64,000 nucleotides of DNA, taken from NCBI GenBank assembly GCA_030248295.1, contig JASANH010000142.1:62001-126000 (forward strand), in the 5' to 3' direction. Under the pieces are notes generated by a model. The model searched no databases, was not told where the DNA came from, and saw only the letters and a list, made by a program, of their open reading frames with translations. The stretch is from Mesodorylaimus sp. YZB2_4 (Eukaryota > Nematoda > Enoplea > Dorylaimida > Dorylaimidae). How positions within the stretch are numbered: position 1 is the first letter of the stretch; each line of letters starts with the position of its first letter. Positions 56,720 to 64,000 of this stretch are shown piece by piece. Position numbers and translations under genes: made by a program.

Positions 56720-59272
56720 TGCCACTTTGTATGGGCTGACCCACTTCAGATTCATAGGCACACGGTAGTAATACAACTTTGCTGGATGAATGGAAGGCAT
56801 GTCACCGTTCATAGTTAGTCCAAATTGCTCTACAAATATCGTTGACTTACCCCTACAGCATGGTATAGATGGGGTATTAATTCGTTTACCGCTGCCGAAA
56901 TAGAAAACCAGCTTAATTCATGAGCACGCCCAGCCAGAATCGCCTATCCTGTAGTGCTTGTGTATCAAGCGGCACAGAAATACACTAGGGCCAGAGGAGG
57001 CATGCAACATCGGCGGGCGAAACATTACACACATAACATAACACGCAATCAGCCGCTGTTGTCAAAGGGCTCGCGGGTGTTCGGGTGGCTCGCGAGCAGC
57101 GAATCCCAACCATGGACCACAGAGTCTATTGGCAACGGAGAACTTGTCGCACAGGAGGTATTTACAGTAAGTTGTGTGTGTGTGTGTTGACGCTAATCAG
57201 GAACATGCTGGGGTGTGTAGGCAAAAGGTTAAATTTCTAAAGGAGCAAGTCATTGTTGATGACAGCGCCAGAAACCGCGGGGTTCTTTCTTATTTGGGTC
57301 TTCTTACCTGGTAGTGCGTGGCCTCGAGGCGTCCAGTGGCGAATTCGACCTGAACAATGCTGGAGATAATGAATGCATTGTGTTTTTCTATGCTATTAAT
57401 ACAGTAGCTGTGCATGCTGGCAGGCCGCGAAGTCCCTTTTGCCCCATCTCGGCTGGGTGCGCCTAGGTGAGGAGTTGGTTCGGCACCCTGGGCATATTGT
57501 TGACATTCTATCACCGGCGCAACCGCTGAGAGCAACAAATTGATCAAAATTCTAATGGCGTGGGCAACTGCTCCTAGGAAGCTGCTTCACATGAATATGA
57601 ACTCACTAAAAAGGGCTGTTGCTCAAGGAACCCCCTTTACCCGCCGCCCGAAATGTGGGCACCTGGCCTACCCATACTTCGCAAATTTCCATTTTTGTCT
57701 TTTATCATTTGTCGGCACCAGTGGCTGAATACTTTACGTCGAACCAAGACAAGACAGAAGATACACCAAGATGGAGGAAAAAAAGTCGCAGGTGGCAAGA
57801 CAACCATGCATCTCAAACACGGCCTCTCCACTCCCATGCAATTTCCGACACCCTGAAATACCTTTACTCGCCAAGCAGACTCTTCCCTCCAACGCTAACA
57901 TACAGTGAACAAACACAAAGCATAGGTACCTTGGAAGAGTGACTTCAGCGAGGACTTTTTGTTCTGTGTGAGACTTTTACGCGGTAGCGAATCTGCTGGG
58001 TGAGCAACCGTCAAGAACGAAACTTGACTAGGTTATGACCATATAAAGTAGGTAGTTCGAACAATAATTGGTCATTGGTCGAAATTTGAAGTATTCAGCC
58101 AAGCATCAAGGTGCACAAGCCACTATTCTACATTCAATTTCGCGCCTTGATGTGCAGGCGAGTTGTTGCTACGGGCGTTGTAGGATTATTAGTTATGCAG
58201 GCAGCGCATGCCCTGTGAGAGCGCCAGAAAAAATTCGATAGGTTGCAGACTGCGGGCGCGAGTAGAGGGGAGCACATGTTTCTAGCGAACTCTGGGTGCG
58301 TTATTGGGAGTCGGCTGTCGCTCGCGAAGGGCGGCTACCTAGTCTTCGAACGTGGATGTAGACGATTCTCGTTCCTATTGACAATTGCGCGCCACACTCA
58401 CACTGCGCAGATCGTAGGTGCCTGCTACTTGCCAAAGGCACCGGTGGTTAGTCGGTGTGAGTGGCAAGTCGAACTGTGCGCGTCGCAGAGTGTCTTCTAT
58501 TTGGAACTGCTATCTTCTGTTTCTTCGACTATGGACATCTAAAAAATTTCCGTATTTTCGAATACTTGCTGCTTTTCTAACTTTGATGACAGCTAATCGT
58601 TACTTATTTGACAAGTGTGATGAGAATTCCGTTTAAAGGTGAGCAGTAAGCGAACACGCGTTAGCCCTGGCCGGAATAGGCCTGTTTGCCGTGTGCGCGC
58701 GCCAGCTGTCGTATTTCCATTGAAGCTTGCAGGCATTTTCATTTTTCTGATTATTTGTTTTGTGGGTCAGCGGCGTGATAAAATAGAAAATACTGTACTA
58801 GTTAAGCTTACTGTACTGTAATTTTGATCAGTGATGTCAAGCAGAGATTCATGTTTATTGCGGTCATTCGTCTCAATTTCAAGAGTTTCTGCGCGCATGT
58901 GCAGGCGAAAAAGGTTTCAAAATGGATACGCCCCCCTTCCTCCTCGAGCTAGGTTGTTCTTGCTGTATCAGCCGGATGAGGAGATGGAGGAAAAGGGTTT
59001 CCATCATTTCCATCATTGTAGCTAGCAAACAGTAAAGGTCGGACAAATCGGTGCCTCGTCACATACTGTAGACTAATTAATTGTCTGTCCTTTTTGATTG
59101 ACATTTCCGACTAAACTCATCCTTTATAAGTATGAACAAAGCTTTTTCTTTCAGTATTGATCTATAAACGGAAATGATTGTTGGTGTTCTCAATATTTGG
59201 AGCAATTAGTTGTTCGTATCAGCATCGATACCTCATTTTGGCTGGAAAGTGCGTTGTTTCGAAGCTTGCATA
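56720..59272. other. Intergenic, no supported gene
   Basis: Contains a short (TGTG)n run near 57174-57185. Frames here (for example 58243-58542, 57619-57942) have no recognisable domain, no consistent splice sites and no shared similarity with neighbours. Confidence 0.4.
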
Positions 59273-62200
59273 ATGATCGAACCGAACGTGGTCCAGATTA
59301 TACGACACGGATCACCAGGCCTCCGTAGGAAAAGTGATCAAGTCAAATCGGGTTCCGAATGTTTCAACCCTCACCTGGGCCTTGGTTTCAAACGGATATC
59401 GGTTCTGACCGTGGTCGTAATTTTATGGACATCACGAGCCCAAGCTCTAAGATCCTTTACAACTGACTGCTCTGCTAATGTAAGTTTCTTAGATAAGATT
59501 ATAGCAAGGTCCTACGTCGTACAGTACGGGAGTTCGCCCTGTTGTCTTGAAGTAGATAGGACGACTGCTGTTTCGGGTCATCTAAGCCTGGCGGGTCTTC
59601 AATGGTGCGAATTCCTTTTATCAGTCCAGTTTTGAGTGTGATAAATAGCCACCTCATGAAACCTCAAAATGTGAGAGATTATCTTATTTTTCAGGATCGT
59701 TTGCGGTGCCAGGTTAATGAAGGTATGTTTACTTTTTGTCTATTAATAAGTGGGTGTCTGATGAGGTGTCGCTGCCAAGGGTCATCAGAGATTGACCCTT
59801 GGTTGCGTGACTAACTTTTGCGGAGGCACCCTCCGATGAACAAAATTTCGACCAAGCTTTATTTGTCACCAAGGTCATTCACGGTGTTTGTGTCGTTGGA
59901 TTTATTTTGGCTTGGCTTCTTCCATATTCCACAGTCTTTGTATTGTGAATTAGTTTTTATTCTAGGGTTTTTCTAAGCAATATGGTTTTCTTTGAGTAGT
60001 GGGTGGGAGTGAGATTATTCAGCTGCTAATGGAGTCCGCACATTTGAAAAGGTTATTGGCAATCGCTAAATTTTTATGGCGGCCGAATGCGATAAGACCT
60101 CCGCTGTTTTGATTTCCGTCATTTTAGCTCGAGGCTCGGTCGGAGCACATCATTTTCGCACCGAGTCTCCTTGAATGAAGGAAGTGTGCGAAGCCTGCTA
60201 GCAAATCGCTGGGAAACGTTTTTTAGACGCTACTATTGTGTCGTTATGCGTCACGATCGATGCATGCGTTTCTAGTTTCTTCTACAAGAAATTAGCTTTG
60301 CCCTCCTCACAGCGCGGTCCTCATTGTTGAGATTGGTACTTCTGCTGCACCTGCTTTGCCTATGCCGTGGATCGGCTGTGTCACCCACTGTTCGTATTCT
60401 TGTGCCAGTTTTGCTCGTAACAACTTGGAACGATGGTGATAGTTCTACTGCAGAATGGATGAAAAACTTGCACCTTTCTTCGGCTGTACATACGCGCCTA
60501 TTATAGCGCATTTGAAGCGAGTGCTCCTCTTTTCTCGTTTACCGTCTCCGGCTCGGCAGTGACGCAAATGGCCTCCGCCGATGAGAGATGAATGTGCAAA
60601 CGGGTGCGAGTGCAGTTTTACTAAAAATTGAACGCCCCGTCTCCCTTCTCGTCTGGCACGAATATCGCGCAAATGCAACCCCCTTATCAATCGTGCAAGC
60701 CAGGCAGGCACGCACATGCGCACTGGTCATATATGGCCTACCTGGCTCGCTCTCAAATGAGCTATGCTCTGCTAAAATTAGTGTGCCTTCGATCGTTCTA
60801 GATAAACGGTTCGATGGAAAAAGGCTGCTCGGCCGACTTTTTTTTGCTATTGCCATCGCGGGAATAGGACTGCTAGCTTGCATCTGCATATGTCGAATCG
60901 GGTAGGATTTTTTCTCTCCAAGAGTCATCCCAGGGAAAAATCGAACATCTTTTCGTTTCTAGCCGCGCAAGGAGTAAGTTCGCTGGCGTCATTCTCGGGA
61001 CGCTTTTCGAAGCCAGATCCAGCGGCAGTCTGGGGGAGGGAAAGCGGCATGCATAGTCGTCGTCATCGAGTATGCAGAAGTAAAAAGAGGTTCTGCAACC
61101 CTCGATGCTGAAAGAGAAGAAAAAATTCGATCCGTGCCCCCGCCGCGAGTTCTTGCAAGTCGTAGATAGAAAAAGGGCAATATTGCCTGGCTCGCAAAAG
61201 AGAGTAGGTAGCAGCACGCGTGAAGGGTATGGTATTGATTTTCATTCGCTTACGGCTGCAAGATCCTTGGACCAAGTTCCAGCTTCGTGTTGAGCTGTGC
61301 ATAAAATCGAATCGCGGCCACGCGAGCTTTTACGAGTAATAAGGAGCCGTTGAATCTGCAAAACTGCACCGGGCTTTTGATCGAATAGGACGGATAAAAG
61401 GGGCCGTATGTCAGCAAAATAATAAGATCTGCACCTGCGAAGTCTCCCGCGTATCGTGTGGTCGATAATGCTTGCTCGAGGCCGGGCTATATACCGTACT
61501 TTATGTGATGAAATAACCTGCCAGAAGAAAGGTAGATAGCTACAATAATTAAATTTCTGTCCGTAGAGCTGAGTGCGTATCTCAGTTTGGCCGATGCTCT
61601 AATGCCAACTTCTTTCCCTGCGGCTGACACTCCTCCTTGGACCAGCGAAAGTCATTTTCCGACTCGAGGCTGATCGAATATGTCAGGTCTGAGAGCCACG
61701 AGACTGGCTTTTATGATTAGGATTTTCCATCACACTTCTCAAAAGTGATTGCGGTAGGAGAAATGGTCTTCGGACAAGACAACAGTGTCGCACCTTTTTT
61801 TGTTGACCTCGCGAATTATACCGCAGTAGGAAAAAACTTGAAACTGATACCTGTCCTTCTGCACTTGAAGACTCCATGACTGACAACCCTCTTGTCTGCT
61901 GTGTCTTACTGGGGACAAAACAAGAAAGATTGTTTAGATCTTTTGTGGACCCTGTTTTAGCGGGTTAAACCTAAAATGAAGTGTGGGTCGGCCACACGGC
62001 AGTCTCCCTCCTGCGTCTCAACTTGGAACACAGCCAGATGGGGGCACGAGGACCACAAAAGCAGAAAGGACTCCCAGGCGCGAACATGTCCGACTGGACA
62101 TCGGCTTCTTCAGGCGACGGCAGGCGGGCTGCTGATGCTCGACAGCTGAGACTGGCTCCTCCTTGACGTGCAAGCTCACTTGGGCTTATGATTTTCAGAG

Positions 62201-64000
62201 GGTACCTCCATCGGGGGGATCGAACTTGGGACAAGCTCAACCGCTCGAGCAAGTACTGCTAGCAGACAAAACCAAACCTCGGCAAGCACTTTCATAATTG
62301 GGACCGCCGAAGCAGAACATATGCCCAGGGATGAAAAGTGCACGGGTATATCTTGTGCGATGCTTCTCAACCAGCTAACCCGCGTGCTCGCTCGTGCCAA
62401 AGCTCGTGCTCGCGCCGACAGGTACACACCGTCGTACCGAGCCGAGAATCAGCACTAAATACAGGCCTAGTATTATCATTTCCTCTCTCTCCGAGATTAT
62501 GACCGGCGTGTCATCTTTGATTAGCGCTTAATTATCGTAATTAAGCGTGCAAGTCACTCGCCTAGGCAGCGAGGTGGGTCGAGTCAGGCGTCATACTTTC
62601 CTCTACTGTAGCTAGAATGATGATGTCGAATGATTAGGCGGCTGGTGCTTGCAATGCAGAACCATCTACGGTGAAAATAACGAGAGAGCTTGGCTTTTGT
62701 TCGAACTGGCTATTCTGTGCGGAGCTTGAAAGCTTGCGAAAACGTGGAGGCGTCTCGCTAATCCTTTATAAAAGTTCGGAAGCTCCATCTAGTTTGAAAA
62801 GAGATGTAAGTCAGCAAGATATCATTGCCTGCTGTATATTTAGTGTATGCACCTGTATGTCGGGTTCGAGGGGCGCTTGCAGCGTGAGACCGTCTGAGGT
62901 TCAGCCGACGGACTGAGATTCTCTCTCGAGCGGCGAGCCTGTCGCCTTCATAACTTGCTCGTCGCAGTGATAGGTATGGTGTGATAATTGTGGTGAGACG
63001 ATTTTAGGATAAGGTAGGTGTGGTAACAGGGTCGGATTAACGTCCTTGGATAAAGGGAGAGTTGTTGTGAATTTGAGCTAGATATTCAAATAGTCGTCGT
63101 TTTTCACAAACCTACAATTATTTCGATTATGTACTACGGTGTCTGGCTGGTTAAGGGGTTTGCCAGGGAACTTTATGTAGCCACAAAATCTATATATTGA
63201 TTTAGAAACTGGGGCACTCGTCAATGACCTGGTGTGGTGGTGCGATTAATCGTATGTGCTTTGCGGGAACCATGGCGACGATAGATTATTGTCCTATGGA
63301 GCTAATCGTGCTTCTTCTGTTACGCCGAGTCCTTCAATATATTTCCACATTGATGAAAGTTTTATAATTTAGTCATCTTGCTAGGTTGTGTCTGTGAGCA
63401 TCAAAGGGTTGATGAGAGAAGAAAACCTAATGTACAGAAAAAATTATATTCCCTGGACTGAGATAGTTGCCCGTGGCCTGCATTCACTTTGACGTAAGAA
63501 CTCGAACAATTAAGCGCTTTAGGGTTACGGTTTGCTGTTCGATTCGGAAATGACTGACGTAAACGGAAAGTCTACATCCATTTTTTTGCACGATTTTAGG
63601 ATCGTGCGCTAATAATTCTCATTCCGACGATTATCCTGCAGCACCGTTCGATTTACGCATTTCGTGGTTTATGGTGGCATCGACGCCTGGAAAGTTGGAC
63701 ACGTACCAATTGTGGGTCAATGTCAGCTGGAAGCCGACTTACGAAAGTAAGCAAATTATGACCCGTTTCAGGGGGGCGGACGGTATTGATTGGGTTCTTT
63801 TGCGCTAAAAGGCCAAACCCTAATAAAAAAAATTTTGCAATCGATGACCTTTGATGTTGATTCGAACAGCGAAAGGGAAAGGTCAAGTTGCATATCAACA
63901 ACGGGAAAGTATCAACGTGGGCTAGATTTATTATTCCATTTTAGAAAGCATCAATAAAACGGATGGTTTTGAACTGACTATCACAGACAAGGATACGAAT
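59273..64000 (+). CDS. Start of a surface or secreted protein with fibronectin-III-like domain (3' partial)
   Basis: Four exons link in phase: 59273-59479, 59695-59722, 63600-63746 and 63945-64000 (runs off the end). The first encodes a hydrophobic segment (ISVLTVVVILWTSRAQA) preceded by about 46 polar residues, so it is either a late-placed signal peptide/anchor or the true Met lies further in. The secreted part has DRLRCQVNEGSCANNSHSDD, then PAAPFDLRISWFMVAS, LWVNVSWKPTYE and TDGFELTITDKDTN. The VNVSWKP...GFELTITD pattern is typical of a fibronectin type III sandwich. Intron 3 is about 3.9 kb. The whole protein could be a cytokine-type receptor (IL-17R/SEF ectodomains are similar in style), a receptor kinase/phosphatase or an anosmin-like matrix protein; the visible part cannot decide. 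Confidence 0.55.
59723..63599. other. Large intron of the FN3-like gene
   Basis: Contains SINE family B copy 3 (61985-62285, minus), a small perfect hairpin (GCGCTTAATTA-TCG-TAATTAAGC near 62525-62549), and no supported internal gene. The frame at 60324-60506 has a leader-like start but begins at TTG and has no ATG. Confidence 0.4.
61985..62285 (-). repeat. tRNA-derived SINE-like family B, copy 3 (diverged)
   Basis: Minus-strand head CTCGAGCGGTTGAGC followed by AAGTTCGATCCCCCCGATGG corresponds to the copy 1 head (A-box and B-box region). The body then matches copy 2 with CAGTCTCAGCTGTCGAGCA, CCCGCCTGCCGTCGCCTGAAG and GATGTCCAGTC. More diverged than copies 1 and 2. Confidence 0.6.

Noticed and set aside
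60324..60506. Leader-like frame (LRLVLLLHLLCLCRGSA)
   Set aside because: It has no ATG, no splice acceptor in front and no domain; it lies in a large intron.
1..64000. CRISPR arrays, bacterial operons, rRNA genes
   Set aside because: No spaced direct repeats, no Shine-Dalgarno-led gene strings and no rRNA-like conserved blocks; the DNA is eukaryotic throughout.

Overview
The window is nuclear DNA of an invertebrate animal. Genes are split by many short GT-AG introns (often 45-90 nt, with pyrimidine-TTTTCAG acceptors), intergenic DNA is long and full of non-coding repeats, and there is one eukaryotic initiator tRNA. The gene set points to Ecdysozoa. It includes a bifunctional isocitrate lyase/malate synthase of the nematode type, two allatostatin-C precursors (a panarthropod peptide family), two FOXO paralogues, a LAPTM-like protein and Cys-loop channels. 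A tardigrade fits best, but the species is inferred and not proven. All exon structures below were built by hand from splice motifs and reading-frame continuity.

Layout. 50-4149 (+): bifunctional glyoxylate-cycle enzyme, 5' end outside the window. 6392-8967 (-): a secreted Kunitz protein followed by two tandem allatostatin-C precursors, one ending in a free Phe and the other Gly-extended for amidation. 9.8-13 kb: a 1.2 kb inverted-repeat element, tRNA-derived repeats and tRNA-iMet. 13.2-13.9 kb (+): a small unknown gene with a TATA box. 14-19.7 kb: repeats. 19751-22425 (+): FOXO paralogue 1. 23006-26186 (-): alpha-SNAP, with a transposon-like element in intron 1. 28788-31221 (-): FOXO paralogue 2. 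31.5-36.8 kb: gene-poor, with a large TGCGTA-rich element.

37108-37876 (+) is the most unusual gene. It is a secreted prohormone-like precursor cut by Lys-Arg sites into Cys/Gly-rich peptides. One of these is almost pure cysteine with a symmetrical layout (G-C5-K-C18-K-C5) followed by an amidation/cleavage signal. 38183-39405 (-): pancreatic-lipase-family enzyme. 40303-41420: foldback element. 41955-42760 (+): frameshifted GPCR. 45788-47101 (+): intact class A GPCR, tail to tail with a LAPTM-like gene (47453-47989, -). 50254-50724 (+): possible small two-exon gene. 52388-56719 (+): tandem pair of divergent Cys-loop receptor subunits with conserved exon structure and no Glu before TM2. 59273-end (+): start of a surface or secreted protein with a fibronectin-III-like domain, running off the window.

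The genes are not an operon or a single pathway. Several are neuroendocrine (allatostatin C, the poly-Cys precursor, GPCRs, ligand-gated channels, alpha-SNAP), and FOXO and the glyoxylate enzyme are classic starvation and dormancy genes, but the clustering may be chance.
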